Assembly (NCBI RefSeq): GCF_025370755.1 | Contig: NZ_JAMXFC010000032.1 | Coordinates: 1-64,000 of the forward strand | Length of the DNA stretch: 64,000 nt | DNA from: Laspinema sp. D2d | GTDB taxonomy: Bacteria; Cyanobacteriota; Cyanobacteriia; Cyanobacteriales; Laspinemataceae | Direction of reading: 5' to 3' | Shown here: piece after piece, positions 51,332-60,384 of the stretch | How the letters are laid out: every line of letters begins with the position of its first letter | How positions within the stretch are numbered: the first letter of the stretch is position 1 | Translations under genes and position numbers: made by a program | Notes under the pieces: generated by a model | The model's input: the letters and a program-made list of their open reading frames with translations, nothing else | Told to the model about the DNA's origin: nothing | The model's database searches: none

Positions 51332-51556
51332 TCAGAGTTCGCACCCAGGCTCCTCTTCTTCGGGAGGACTGAGTAATAACAACGCCGTCCACCGATCTTC
51401 TGGACGCACTTGCAAAGCCGTTGGACTCCCGGTTCCCAAATATGAAAGAATTCCTAAATCAATAATCCGAGTGGGAATCTCATGGGCCTCCAGCACCTGT
51501 TGCATGAATTCAGCTTCCCAGCGATGGCTGGTGGTTTTCACTGTGATCCAGGTCAC
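51332..51556 (-). CDS. DUF2007-like small protein
   Basis: A 74-residue protein beginning MTWITVKTTSHRWEAEFMQQVLEAHEIPTR, matching the DUF2007 (putative signal-transducing) pattern of alternating strand and helix. LQVRPEDRWTALLLLS follows and gives the second strand-helix unit. The function is unknown; the fold resembles a small PII-like ferredoxin domain. It is upstream of accD on the same strand, 140 bases away, and may be unrelated. Confidence 0.75.
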   Translation of the reverse strand: MTWITVKTTSHRWEAEFMQQVLEAHEIPTRIIDLGILSYLGTGSPTALQVRPEDRWTALLLLSPPEEEEPGCEL

Positions 51557-51820
51557 AATAAACTGATCTTACCTAAGATTGTTTCCCGTTTCCTTCTGAG
51601 GTCAGGCCCCAGAACCCCAATTTTAACGCGATTTCGCTTTTTAATTTTCCTATAAATTGGTCGAACTGGCATGAGAATCTCCCTCCCCGGCTTATCAGTT
51701 GACTGAATCCGCTTCCACAAATTCAATTCTCAGCAAGCGGATGGAACCACAATGCCTACAATAGGATTGAAGAATCAGGCAATCATCAAACTCTGTTAGC
51801 AATCTTAGACCGAAACCCCC

Positions 51821-52342
51821 ATGCCCAGAACACAACGCAACGATAACTTCATCGACAAAACCTTTACTGTGGTAGCGGACATCATTTTAAAGATCCTACC
51901 CACGAATCAACAAGCGAAGGAAGCCTTTGCTTACTACCGCGACGGAATGTCGGCACAAGCTGATGGGGAATATGCTGAAGCGTTAGAAAACTATAACGAA
52001 GCTCTCAGTCTGGAAGATGACCCCTACGATCGCAGTTATATTCTCTACAATATTGGCTTGATTCACACCAGCAATGGCGATCGGGACAAAGCCCTGGAAT
52101 TTTATCATCAAGCCCTGGAACTCAATCCTCGGATGCCCCAAGCTCTTAATAATATCGCGGTGATTTTTCATTACCAAGGGGATCAAGCCAAGGATGCCGG
52201 AGACACGGAAGGAGCCGAGGAGTTATACGATCGCGCCGCAGACTACTGGAAACAAGCGATCCGTCAGGCTCCCAATAACTACATTGAGGCCCAAAATTGG
52301 CTCAAAACCACTGGACGTTCCACGATGGATGTGTTTTTCTAG
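51821..52342 (+). CDS. ycf3: photosystem I assembly protein Ycf3
   Basis: A 173-residue TPR protein. It begins [20 protein letters not shown], followed by three TPR units ([60 protein letters not shown]) and the conserved end [15 protein letters not shown]. Ycf3 assists assembly of photosystem I subunits PsaA, PsaB and others at the thylakoid membrane. The sequence is close to cyanobacterial and plastid Ycf3 and the length is normal. Confidence 0.97.
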   Translation: MPRTQRNDNFIDKTFTVVADIILKILPTNQQAKEAFAYYRDGMSAQADGEYAEALENYNEALSLEDDPYDRSYILYNIGLIHTSNGDRDKALEFYHQALELNPRMPQALNNIAVIFHYQGDQAKDAGDTEGAEELYDRAADYWKQAIRQAPNNYIEAQNWLKTTGRSTMDVFF

Positions 52343-52458
52343 TCTCTGGGTTCTCTTAGCCTAAACCTTTTGCGGCGATCTCTCCGGTTTGATGCAGTTT
52401 TTCTTTCAAACAAAGGGCGATCGCCTTCCACCCTGACCCTCACCCTCCCAATTTACCC

Positions 52459-52740
52459 ATGATTGACCGAGAACAAATTCGCAAAGTCGCCCATTTAGCT
52501 CGTCTCGAACTCACCGAAGCCGAAGAGGAACAATTCACCACCCAAGTGGGCAGTATTTTAGAGTATTTCGAGCAGTTGAGTGAACTCGATACCGAGAATA
52601 TCAAACCCACCACCCGGGCGATCGATGTCAGTAACGTCACCCGTCCCGATGAACTCCAACCCTTTACAGACCTTCAATCCATTATGGACGCCGCCCCTGA
52701 TGTAGAAGGGGACTTTTTCAAAGTGCCTAAAATTTTGTAG
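52459..52740 (+). CDS. gatC: Asp/Glu-tRNA amidotransferase subunit C
   Basis: A 93-residue GatC. It begins MIDREQIRKVAHLARLELTE, contains FEQLSELDTENIKPTTRAID, and ends with PDVEGDFFKVPKIL, the characteristic C-terminal motif. With GatA and GatB it converts Glu-tRNA(Gln) to Gln-tRNA(Gln). The other subunits are not adjacent, which is usual in cyanobacteria. It ends just before a clear terminator. Confidence 0.96.
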   Translation: MIDREQIRKVAHLARLELTEAEEEQFTTQVGSILEYFEQLSELDTENIKPTTRAIDVSNVTRPDELQPFTDLQSIMDAAPDVEGDFFKVPKIL

Positions 52741-52780
52741 GCAAATTCATCCCCTCTTCCTATGAAAAACCCCAATTTCT

Positions 52781-52807
52781 AATAGCCTGCTCACGCGGGC
52801 TATTTTC
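52781..52807 (+). terminator. terminator of gatC
   Basis: AATAGCCTGC-TCAC-GCGGGCTATT forms a ten-base stem with one G-T pair, followed by TTCTT. Confidence 0.85.
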
Positions 52808-52910
52808 TTGGAAACGATGGGTGACACTCCACTAAATCTTTATACTTCATGAACCCATCGCACCCCTATAATTCATATCAAAACCTCAGAACCTCCACCC
52901 CATTTCAACC

Positions 52911-54041
52911 ATGAGTACCTACCAATATTATGAATTCCAAGCCTTAGACCGTCCCTTGACTGAGAAAGAACAAGACTATATCCGTACCCTATCCAGTCGG
53001 GTTAAACTCAATCGAACACAAGCCATATTTGTTTACAGTTATAGTGACTTTCCTGGCAATGCCGAACAGGTTTTAGAAAAATATTTTGATATCATGCTTT
53101 ATACGGCGAATTGGGGGAGTCGCCAACTGATGTTTCGCTTACCGAAATCTTTGATTAACCTGGCTGATTTAGAACCCTATCAAGTCCCCGAGGGGATTGA
53201 GATTTCTACAACTGAACAGTGGGTTCTGATCAATATCAACATTAACGATGAAGATTTGAATGGTTGGTGGATTGAGGGAGAAGGATGGCTCCCTAGAATG
53301 TTATCCTTGCGCGATGATTTATTACAAGGGGATTACCGAGTTTTGTACTTAGGGTGGTTAAAAGCTGCCCAACTCTGTTATGACTTTGACCCAGATACTT
53401 GCATAGAACCGCCTATCCCGGCCAACTTAAACAAGCTTTCCAAACCGTTACAAGCATTTGTAGAGTTTATTGAACTCGATCCAGATTTAATTGAGGCAGC
53501 AGCGAACTTGAGTCCCCAAGCTGAAACCAAATCAGACTCGATTAAAGAACTACAGAAAATAATTCATCAGCTTTCTGAAGAGGAACGCAACGACTTTTTA
53601 GCGCGCTTGTTACAAGGAGAACTGAATCTGAACCTAACACTGAGCCAGCGTTTACAATCTTTCTCCAAAAAGCCCACTCTTCAAACTTTGTCGAACTCAC
53701 CAGGTCGTTCTTTATCTGAACTTCTCACCCTCGCGGTCCAATTAAACACACTCCGAAAACAGAAAGAAAAACAGGCTGCAAAACAGGAAAAAATTAAAAA
53801 GATTCAGGAACTAGCGCCTCGGGAATCGGAGATTTGGGAACAGGTCTTTCATGAAATTGGAACCAAGCACGTTAAAGCTTACGATCGCGCCATTGTTCAT
53901 CTACTCAATTTACAGGATATCGCCGAATATCAAGGCAAATTGCCGGAGTTTAAAGCCCGAGTCCGCCAGATTCAGGAAGACTATAAAAACCTTCGCGGAG
54001 TGATGTCCCGATTGCGAGAGTTTAAACTCTGGCAAGATTAA
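52911..54041 (+). CDS. conserved hypothetical protein (376 aa)
   Basis: A 376-residue soluble protein. The first half (MSTYQYYEFQALDRPLTEKE, then IRTLSSRVKLNRTQAIFVYS and LEKYFDIMLYTANWGSRQLM) is a pattern I recall from a widespread cyanobacterial and bacterial family of unknown function, sometimes found near SWIM-type zinc finger and helicase genes. The second half (~200-376) is mainly helical and charged, with a probable coiled coil around 295-318 (KEKQAAKQEKIKKIQE). No enzyme motif is visible. It stands alone between gatC and the prepilin peptidase gene. Confidence 0.75.
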   Translation: MSTYQYYEFQALDRPLTEKEQDYIRTLSSRVKLNRTQAIFVYSYSDFPGNAEQVLEKYFDIMLYTANWGSRQLMFRLPKSLINLADLEPYQVPEGIEISTTEQWVLINININDEDLNGWWIEGEGWLPRMLSLRDDLLQGDYRVLYLGWLKAAQLCYDFDPDTCIEPPIPANLNKLSKPLQAFVEFIELDPDLIEAAANLSPQAETKSDSIKELQKIIHQLSEEERNDFLARLLQGELNLNLTLSQRLQSFSKKPTLQTLSNSPGRSLSELLTLAVQLNTLRKQKEKQAAKQEKIKKIQELAPRESEIWEQVFHEIGTKHVKAYDRAIVHLLNLQDIAEYQGKLPEFKARVRQIQEDYKNLRGVMSRLREFKLWQD

Positions 54042-54094
54042 ATCGAAACCCAGTTTGAGGGGAGTTGAGAGTTTTTAAATACCAACTTCGGCGC

Positions 54095-54919
54095 TTACTG
54101 CAAGGGAAAAAACAGGTCAAGATAAGCAGATAAAAGGGTCTCTCCCCACAAGGCGGCGATCGCTGCACCGACAGCCAGAAAGGGTCCAAATGGCATGGGT
54201 TTACTGCGTTCCAGCCACCCCAAGGCGACTGCACCCCCGCCGATAAAGGCACCGGCAGCACAAGCAATAAAACCGCCTAAAAGCATCAATTTCCACCCTA
54301 GCCAAGCCCCCATCATGGCGGCGAGTTTGGCATCCCCGGCCCCCATTGCGGTTTTTCCAAAGGCGAGGGACCCGAGAAAGGAAATGCTATCCAACACCCA
54401 AATCCCAATCACTGCACCGATTATCCCGACCATTAATTGATGGGGAATTCCTTGGACATTAGAGGCGATCGCCCAACCTGTCCCCATCTGAAACCCTAAT
54501 CCCACCACCAATCCCGACTGGGTAAGCTTGTTCGGCAGGGTCATGGTATCTAAATCAATAATTGAGAGGGCCAATAACCAGCTAAAAAAGACCCAATACC
54601 CGATCATTTGCATCGGGTTTTCCCAGGTGAACAATGCCACCACCATGAAGATGACGGCAGTTAAGGCTTCAATGATGGGATATCGGACCGAAATCGGACT
54701 TTTGCAGTGAGCGCAGCGACCCCGCAACCGTAACCACCCAAAGACTGGCACGTTCTCGGTTTTACCCAGTTTATGCAAGCAATGGGGACAGCGTGAAGGG
54801 GGCCACAGTAAGGATAAACCCGCAGGAATCCGGTACGCTACTACGTTGATAAAGCTGCCGATGGAAGCACCCAAGGTTAAGGCGACTGCAACCGCCGCGA
54901 TCGCAACAATCACATCCAT
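54095..54919 (-). CDS. pilD: prepilin peptidase (type IV leader peptidase)
   Basis: A 274-residue membrane enzyme with about seven helices. The N-terminal cytoplasmic loop has the zinc-type pair CPHC and CAHC (residues 44-47, 69-72), the methyltransferase-associated segment. The aspartates are Asp122 (SIIDLDTMTLPN) and Asp196 (GAGDAKLA), the A24 catalytic pair. It cleaves leader peptides and N-methylates type IV prepilins in filamentous cyanobacteria for motility and DNA uptake. It is alone; the pilin genes are elsewhere. Confidence 0.93.
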   Translation of the reverse strand: MDVIVAIAAVAVALTLGASIGSFINVVAYRIPAGLSLLWPPSRCPHCLHKLGKTENVPVFGWLRLRGRCAHCKSPISVRYPIIEALTAVIFMVVALFTWENPMQMIGYWVFFSWLLALSIIDLDTMTLPNKLTQSGLVVGLGFQMGTGWAIASNVQGIPHQLMVGIIGAVIGIWVLDSISFLGSLAFGKTAMGAGDAKLAAMMGAWLGWKLMLLGGFIACAAGAFIGGGAVALGWLERSKPMPFGPFLAVGAAIAALWGETLLSAYLDLFFPLQ

Positions 54920-55096
54920 GATGACCCGATTTTAAACAGTTGACTTGAGCCGTGAGACTTTTAAAAAATGATGCAATAGTTGTTTTTTTATTCAAATTTT
55001 TTAGAGAATTATTTCTGATTAACAATAGGTAATCATCAAAACTCAATAAAAAGTCCGAACCTTATCTTGTCCGGTGATCATCATAGCCCATTTCCT

Positions 55097-55351
55097 TTAA
55101 TAGAGTCCGGCTTCAAGCTGATCGAAGGGCACAAAACATTCCGTCAGCAATAAAGCAGGCTTTTGGGTAAAAATGAGCTGACCGCGATAAGTAGAGCGAT
55201 CGATCGCCACCCCAAGAGGACGCTGAATCCCATCGGGATGAACCTCCTTGTACGCTCGATAAAGCAACCTTGCCGCTTTGAGCAAAGTTGGGTCAAGCAA
55301 CTGCGGGGAGGCGATCGGGGTATCTTCTTGGAGTTGTGGTGCAGCGTACAT
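55097..55351 (-). CDS. small hypothetical protein (84 aa)
   Basis: An 84-residue protein. It has a disordered N-terminus (QLQEDTPIASPQ), a helix (DPTLLKAARLLYRAYKEVHPDG) and a beta-rich end (TYRGQLIFTQKPALLLTECFVPFD). I do not recognise a named family. Codon use is normal, the gene contains HIP1-type octamers and it has an ordinary ATG start, which supports it being real. It is separated from the prepilin peptidase gene by 177 bases. Confidence 0.6.
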   Translation of the reverse strand: MYAAPQLQEDTPIASPQLLDPTLLKAARLLYRAYKEVHPDGIQRPLGVAIDRSTYRGQLIFTQKPALLLTECFVPFDQLEAGLY

Positions 55352-55654
55352 GAGCGAGCAACCTTAAATCGTAAAGTTTAAATGGATACAGGAAAAAGTT
55401 TGGTGCTGGTCATGGTTTGATTGTAGTCTACCTATTCTTAAACTGTGGCGATCGGGCTGACAAAAATATCTATCTCTGGAATGAAAATCATCAAACCTGA
55501 GATCCTTATGTCCCCCTTAATGGAGGGTTTCACCCCTCACTTAAACAGCCACTGCGCCGCGTCCAACTCAGCCAAGCTGTGGGTTAATTAATTACGGTAT
55601 TAGAGAATAAACAACACAGTCCCAACAATTAGCTCATTCATTTAGCGGCACAAT
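55352..55654. other. intergenic, no gene seen
   Basis: About 300 bases, AT-rich toward 55590-55640. It lies past the end of the three-gene operon. No terminator with a clear U-run is evident. Nothing else is recognised. Confidence 0.5.
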
Positions 55655-56137
55655 TTAAAGGATAAATTTTTTCAGGATAACTGCAACCTGACCATATTTT
55701 TCTCCCACCAATCCATCTAATTCGTGATGTTCTATGTCTTCGTTTGCTCCGAGTTTACTGGTCCATTTCCCCGAATCTAATTGTCGGGCAGCATGAGTAG
55801 GTCTTCTATTTGAGTCGGCATAGAGTGCTACTTTTTGAAACCCCACCTCTAAAGAACCCGTTTCACAAACCTGATATCCAAAAGATTCAAAAACCTGAAT
55901 AAATGCTTCTAAACTTTCTTCTCTTTTAACATTGGGCGGCCAATACTGTTGCTCCATTTCATCGGGCCACCACCAGTTAGAGTTATCTTCTAACGCCCAA
56001 GCAATACAATTATAATCCGCTGTATCCTGGCTGGTTAGTCTATATCGAGTCGGTAATAAATTGGGATAATCCGCTTCAATCCACCCTCTAACTTGTGTTC
56101 TCCAGGCTGAATTACCGATTGGTTCATTCTCTACCAT
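55655..56137 (-). CDS. DUF7689-like protein, possible papain-like enzyme
   Basis: A 160-residue protein from ATG 56137, chosen because that start overlaps the preceding stop (ATGGTAG) and gives coupled translation. Motifs are TADYNCIAWALEDNSNWWWP with Cys44, and ADSNRRPTHAARQL with His115, then KWTSKLG...EDIEHHEL. The order Cys (near the start), His (later), then acidic residues suggests a papain/NlpC-like fold; I recall this as the DUF7689 pattern. A peptidase or amidase role is inference. It is the last gene of a three-gene operon. Confidence 0.7.
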   Translation of the reverse strand: MVENEPIGNSAWRTQVRGWIEADYPNLLPTRYRLTSQDTADYNCIAWALEDNSNWWWPDEMEQQYWPPNVKREESLEAFIQVFESFGYQVCETGSLEVGFQKVALYADSNRRPTHAARQLDSGKWTSKLGANEDIEHHELDGLVGEKYGQVAVILKKFIL

Positions 56138-56682
56138 CTGTAACCTTTCTGCTTCCCCCACTCTAGCCAATATCTGATCATCTCCTGAGTCTGACCTCGT
56201 TTTTCTAGGGGAACTGGATCTTCTCGACTAATGGCTTTGATTGCCCAGAACCATTGTCCGGAGTTTCGTTCCAGTTCTCGGAGTAACAAGGGGATTACTG
56301 CTTTCCCCATGCCAATAATCTGCTGATAGGCAGGATGCATGGATGCTTTATTGGTGGAAGAGATTCCCCTTGTTTCTCTACGCCATTGATGGGCCAATTC
56401 TAGGAAAGTCTTTTCTAATTCAGAATTAATCGATTCTAAATTTTTATTTCTGTAGGATTGATAATTTTTGGTCAACCTCCAAGTTTCCTGAGTCCCAGTT
56501 TTCCGACTCTTTTCTACATCTTCACTCTCCGCAATCCAGGTTGATTGAAGTCTATTCGGTTTGAAAAGTGAGAGGTGATATTGAACTGGAGATTTTAAAG
56601 CCAATAATTTATCTTTTCGATGGTTTTTACAAAAAAAATCTCTCTTTTCGGCTTCGGTTCTAAATTTTTTTATTTTTAACAT
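56131..56682 (-). CDS. hypothetical protein, middle gene of the operon
   Basis: A 183-residue protein. The first ~60 residues are basic and less ordered. The second half (HPAYQQIIGMGKAVIPLLLREL, then GQWFWAIKAISREDPVP) is a compact helical module that I recall as commonly placed beside DUF7689-type genes. No catalytic motif is seen. It begins two bases after the upstream stop codon and overlaps the downstream gene by seven bases, so translation is coupled at both ends. Confidence 0.7.
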   Translation of the reverse strand: MLKIKKFRTEAEKRDFFCKNHRKDKLLALKSPVQYHLSLFKPNRLQSTWIAESEDVEKSRKTGTQETWRLTKNYQSYRNKNLESINSELEKTFLELAHQWRRETRGISSTNKASMHPAYQQIIGMGKAVIPLLLRELERNSGQWFWAIKAISREDPVPLEKRGQTQEMIRYWLEWGKQKGYRW

Positions 56683-56684
56683 TT

Positions 56685-57368
56685 TTACTCTTCTATTTCA
56701 AGATAATTAACGTTCGCCCTTTCTATTAATTGTCTAAGAACTTTTGCTTTTTTTTCAGCCCTGTTCAATTGTTCTTGAAGGTGCTTGATATCTATTGAAT
56801 CTAGGGCTAAAAAAAGTTCTTTTGATTCATCAGCTTGACGATATTCTAACTTTAAAGTATGGATAATAGTAGCACTAGCAGGGCCTTTCTCTATGTCCCT
56901 ATCAAATATTGGCCTGATATCAGAAATAACTCTTGCCTTGAGAAAGATTCGCTCTTGTTCAAGTATGACGTTAGCGGCTTTAGATAAAACAGCAAGAACC
57001 CCCCCCTGCTCCATCACTCTTAATAATCTCTGACTAAAGCGCTGTAATTGAAATTCAGTAAATTTTTGAGAAAACTCTTGAGAGGTTCTTAAAAATTCTA
57101 AAAGTGAATCCACGAATTCTTGAGGATAAAAATCAGAATCATTGAATAATAAATACAAAGAAAGAATAAAATCGGTTATTTTTTCAGCCCGTTTTACATC
57201 TAATTGGGTGACTTGGTTCGCAACCGCATGGGTTATTTCTTCTATGTTTAATAAAGGAGATATATTGTTGCCCAGAGATTCTACAATCTCCTCTATAACT
57301 TCATCTTCTAATTCTACGAGTAGCTTTAAAGCAAAATGATATCTTTCAGGAATCCCTGTTATTTTCAT
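56685..57368 (-). CDS. hypothetical protein, first gene of the operon
   Basis: A 227-residue helical protein. It starts MKITGIPERYHFALKLLVEL and contains two helical blocks (FILSLYLLFNDSDF, then QRFSQRLLRVMEQGGVLAVLSKA), ending in a coiled-coil-like segment (LNRAEKKAKVLRQLIERAN). No family is recognised. Like the other two genes of the operon it is AT-rich against its surroundings, suggesting transfer as a unit. Confidence 0.65.
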   Translation of the reverse strand: MKITGIPERYHFALKLLVELEDEVIEEIVESLGNNISPLLNIEEITHAVANQVTQLDVKRAEKITDFILSLYLLFNDSDFYPQEFVDSLLEFLRTSQEFSQKFTEFQLQRFSQRLLRVMEQGGVLAVLSKAANVILEQERIFLKARVISDIRPIFDRDIEKGPASATIIHTLKLEYRQADESKELFLALDSIDIKHLQEQLNRAEKKAKVLRQLIERANVNYLEIEE

Positions 57369-57814
57369 AAAAATTGATTAGGAGGGTAAAGAAGGTTGAA
57401 TATTTAGGGATTTTTTGTGAAATTTAACTGAGAGGGGTCACGTTTTGCTAAAAATACAAGTGCCTTTCACAGATATTAACATAATTTGAGCGGAGCACAA
57501 GACATTAAATGTAGAGTTCCGATCCGGTTTTCAAAGACCTATTTGCTTCTAAAAGAAGCGCTTCTGTGGGGTTCCTCGCTGTAGTCTCACCCTCTGGGTG
57601 TCGCGTGCAACAGACAGACGTCCAGTAATCGGATTTTGGATTAATTCTGCCAACAATCAGAACAATCGGATATTTTAAGGGGCCTTGTACTGGGCAGCCG
57701 GAGATCGCCACACGCCTTCAGCACCTCACCATCCATCCCATACCACCTACTCGCCCAACGCAAAAAATCCCGGTGAGTCTTGACTCCCGAGAAAAAAGGG
57801 TTTTAAAAAATTAA
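57369..57814. other. 446 bp region with a possible IS200/IS605 remnant
   Basis: No real gene is seen. On the minus strand, sequence between about 57640 and 57530 reads CACCCAGAGGGTGAGAC, then GAGGAACCCCACAGAAGC and the hairpin GCTTCTTTTAGAAGC. I recall similar strings at the right ends of cyanobacterial IS200/IS605 elements, where a tnpB gene ends. No intact transposase is here. The call is tentative. Confidence 0.3.
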
Positions 57815-57886
<72 letters not shown>

Positions 57887-57965
57887 GCACGATTTATTAC
57901 AATAGCATAGCTTTCCCTAAATGCACAAGCCCTTTACTAAAAAAAATTTGCCCCCGTCCCCAACC

Positions 57966-58697
57966 TTAATCCCCTTGGGGATATTCGTCCCATAATCGGG
58001 AGATTTTGCGCAAACTCTGGAAATCTCCGTTCCCCAAAATCAGATGATCCAGGAGAGGAATTTGTAACAATTGTCCCGCTTGCAATAACTGGCGGGTGAG
58101 TTGAATGTCTTCCGGACTGGGTTCTAAACTCCCCGAGGGGTGATTGTGGGAAATAATTGCCCGGGTGGCACCATGTCGCAAGACTTCTCGGAAAATCTCG
58201 CGGGGATGAGCAAGGGTTTCTGTTGCAGTGCCAATGGTGAGCAGTTTAGTCCCAATCAGGCGATTTTTCACGTCCAGCAGCAATAGCGCAAATCGTTCTT
58301 GGGGTTGCCACATCAGTTCATGGGAGAGGGCCGCTGCTGCTGCCTCGGGACTATCGATTTCTTTGCGTTCGGGGGGCCTGGAATAAAAGGTGCGTTTGCC
58401 GAGTTCGATCGCCGCTAAAATTGTGGTGGCTTTTGCTGGTCCTACGCCGGGAATTTCCATGAGTTCCTGGGGTGACATCTCCCGCAGCACTTCCAGGGGG
58501 TCCCGCTGATTCTCGCCGAGTTTCTGTAAAATATACTGCCCGAGTCCCACGGCGGACAATTTTCCTGGTCCTTGTCCCGTCCCTAGAAGCATGGCAATGA
58601 GTTCGGCAGTTGCCAGACTTTTCGGACCATAGGCCATCAATCGCTCTCGGGGTCGCTCATTGGTGGGGATATCTGCAATTCTGAGGCAATAGGTCAT
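57966..58697 (-). CDS. radC: RadC/JAB-domain protein
   Basis: A 243-residue protein from ATG 58697. An N-terminal helix-hairpin-helix part has [21 protein letters not shown]; the C-terminal JAB/MPN domain has [18 protein letters not shown] with the metal-binding His-x-His-x(10)-Asp pattern. Its function is not settled: once called a repair protein, its role in repair is doubtful. An in-frame ATG four codons upstream is possible. It lies between two tRNA-Val genes. Confidence 0.93.
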   Translation of the reverse strand: MTYCLRIADIPTNERPRERLMAYGPKSLATAELIAMLLGTGQGPGKLSAVGLGQYILQKLGENQRDPLEVLREMSPQELMEIPGVGPAKATTILAAIELGKRTFYSRPPERKEIDSPEAAAAALSHELMWQPQERFALLLLDVKNRLIGTKLLTIGTATETLAHPREIFREVLRHGATRAIISHNHPSGSLEPSPEDIQLTRQLLQAGQLLQIPLLDHLILGNGDFQSLRKISRLWDEYPQGD

Positions 58698-58798
58698 GGG
58701 CCAACCCAAAACTCATTTTTCGCGAGTTTATCATAACGCTGAGTCATGAACCAAGCGATCGCCCTGAGGGTTGCCTTTGGTTTCATAACATTTCACAA

Positions 58799-58870
<72 letters not shown>

Positions 58871-58915
58871 TTTTTTCCCGACGGATCACATCATAACACA
58901 GTTTTTGGAAATTTC

Positions 58916-59539
58916 ATGCCATCTGGTCGAACTCATGACGAAATTACTTTGTGGAGCTTACCCTTGGTGGCAGGAGGGACATACGCACAGACCCGCAGCA
59001 GCAGTCTGACGCTGATTGTTGCCGGTGGGTTTTTGTTTAGTGGACTGATGTTTGGCCCGGATTTGGATATCTATTCTCAGCAGTTTCAGCGCTGGGGTTG
59101 GCTGCGGTGGATCTGGCTGCCTTATCAACACAGTTTACATCATCGCTCATTTTTGTCTCATGGGCCATTGGTAGGGACGGCGTTGCGGATCCTCTATTTA
59201 GGGATTTGGATTGGGGCGATCGCCTTTGGAGTGGTCCTCGTGGGGGATTACCTGGGACTGTTTACTTGGAATCCGCCAATGGCATCAGCGGCGATCGGCC
59301 AAACCATCAAACAACACCCAATGGAAGGAGTGGCCCTCTTCCTCGGATTAGAACTGGGGGCCATGAGTCATTCCCTCAGTGATTGGATTGGGTCCGCTTA
59401 CAAGCGATTCAAAAAATACGGATGGTCTGCTATTTTTAATCCAAGCAAAAAACCCCGAACTCCCACCAAAAAGCGCATTAAGCGTCACGCCTCCCGCAAC
59501 ACGCGCCCCCAAAGAGCCTCTACGAAGCATAAATCTTAA
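58916..59539 (+). CDS. DUF2227-family metal-binding membrane protein
   Basis: A 207-residue protein. It begins MPSGRTHDEITLWSLPLVAG and has GPDLDIYSQQFQRWGWLRW, HHRSFLSHGPLVGTALR and GAMSHSLSDWIGS, the His/Asp positions of DUF2227 proteins, with several membrane helices between them. The tail is strongly basic (KKPRTPTKKRIKRH). The family is described as metal-binding with unknown function, and its pattern resembles membrane-bound metal-dependent hydrolases (LexA-independent YdjM-like). It precedes the xisHI pair. Confidence 0.82.
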   Translation: MPSGRTHDEITLWSLPLVAGGTYAQTRSSSLTLIVAGGFLFSGLMFGPDLDIYSQQFQRWGWLRWIWLPYQHSLHHRSFLSHGPLVGTALRILYLGIWIGAIAFGVVLVGDYLGLFTWNPPMASAAIGQTIKQHPMEGVALFLGLELGAMSHSLSDWIGSAYKRFKKYGWSAIFNPSKKPRTPTKKRIKRHASRNTRPQRASTKHKS

Positions 59540-59571
59540 GTTTAATCCCGGCTTGAAATATATTGGAGACG

Positions 59572-60039
59572 ATGCCCACAAGAGATACTATCCATAATAG
59601 TGTTAAACAAGCCCTCATCAAAGAAGGTTGGCAAATCACCGACGATCCTTATATCATTTCATACGGTGAGCGTTTTTTGTTTGTTGATTTAGCGGCTACG
59701 GAATTATCAATCAATGAGGCGGTAACCGGACAATTCATTGGTGCTGAACAGAAAAATCAGCGGATTGCCATCGAAATTAAAGCCTTTCGCAACCCCTCTG
59801 CGATCGCCGATTTAGAGCAAGCTATTGGTCAATATATTCTTTATCGGTTGTTACTCCAAGAGGTCGAGCCAGACCGGATAATTTATTTAGCGATTCCCGA
59901 GATAACTTACTTAGATATATTTAGGGAAACAATGGGTGAGTTAGTGATCTCTAAACTTTCTCTCAAATCAATTATTGTAGATATCCAAGAAGCAGAGGTA
60001 AAACAATGGATACCAGCCAGACTTATCGAGACATTGTAA
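59572..60039 (+). CDS. xisH: XisH-family protein (fdxN element excision controlling factor)
   Basis: A 155-residue protein from ATG 59572. It starts MPTRDTIHNSVKQALIKEGW and has LFVDLAATELSINEAVTGQFI with Asp39, then IAIEIKAF with Glu68 and Lys70. The Asp...ExK layout is that of PD-(D/E)XK nucleases. In Anabaena xisH and xisI are needed for excision of the fdxN element, yet they occur far more widely in cyanobacteria with no such element. The next gene, xisI, overlaps by 34 bases. Confidence 0.92.
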   Translation: MPTRDTIHNSVKQALIKEGWQITDDPYIISYGERFLFVDLAATELSINEAVTGQFIGAEQKNQRIAIEIKAFRNPSAIADLEQAIGQYILYRLLLQEVEPDRIIYLAIPEITYLDIFRETMGELVISKLSLKSIIVDIQEAEVKQWIPARLIETL

Positions 60040-60329
60040 AACAGGTAATTCTAGGTTACGCTCAATTAAAGCCCTCTCACGGAGACATCCGATTAGATCC
60101 GGTTTTTGATGAAACTAGAGACCGCTATGCGCTCATGCAAGTCGGGTGGGATAGAGGCCGTCGAGTGAGAGGCAATTTAATTTATGTGGTCTTACAAGAT
60201 GGTTGTGTTTATATTGAATATGATGGAATGGAACGCAGTATTACCGAAGATTTAATGAATCAAGGTATTCCCCAAAATAAAATTGTTTTAGCCTTTTTGT
60301 CCGATACTGAAAAAGTGCTAGTTGGCTAA
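60006..60329 (+). CDS. xisI: XisI-family protein
   Basis: A 107-residue XisI protein. It begins MDTSQTYRDIVKQVILGYAQLKPSHGD and has YALMQVGWDRGRRVRG, YVVLQDGCVYIEYDGMERSI, and LMNQGIPQNKIVLAFL, all family signatures. It acts with XisH; the biochemical role is unknown, and a toxin/antitoxin or transposition-control function has been suggested by the widespread pairing. It overlaps xisH by 34 bases, so translation is coupled. No excisase gene (xisF) is nearby. Confidence 0.92.
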   Translation: MDTSQTYRDIVKQVILGYAQLKPSHGDIRLDPVFDETRDRYALMQVGWDRGRRVRGNLIYVVLQDGCVYIEYDGMERSITEDLMNQGIPQNKIVLAFLSDTEKVLVG

Positions 60330-60384
60330 ATTTGTTAATTTTTTGGTATAGAAGTCTCCTGTAGTAACCCAGGTATCACCCTAA

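Noticed and set aside
57505-57711. Minus-strand frame of 68 codons before the tRNA-Val(CAC) gene
   Set aside because: It has no start context; the downstream part looks like the decayed end of an IS element rather than a gene.
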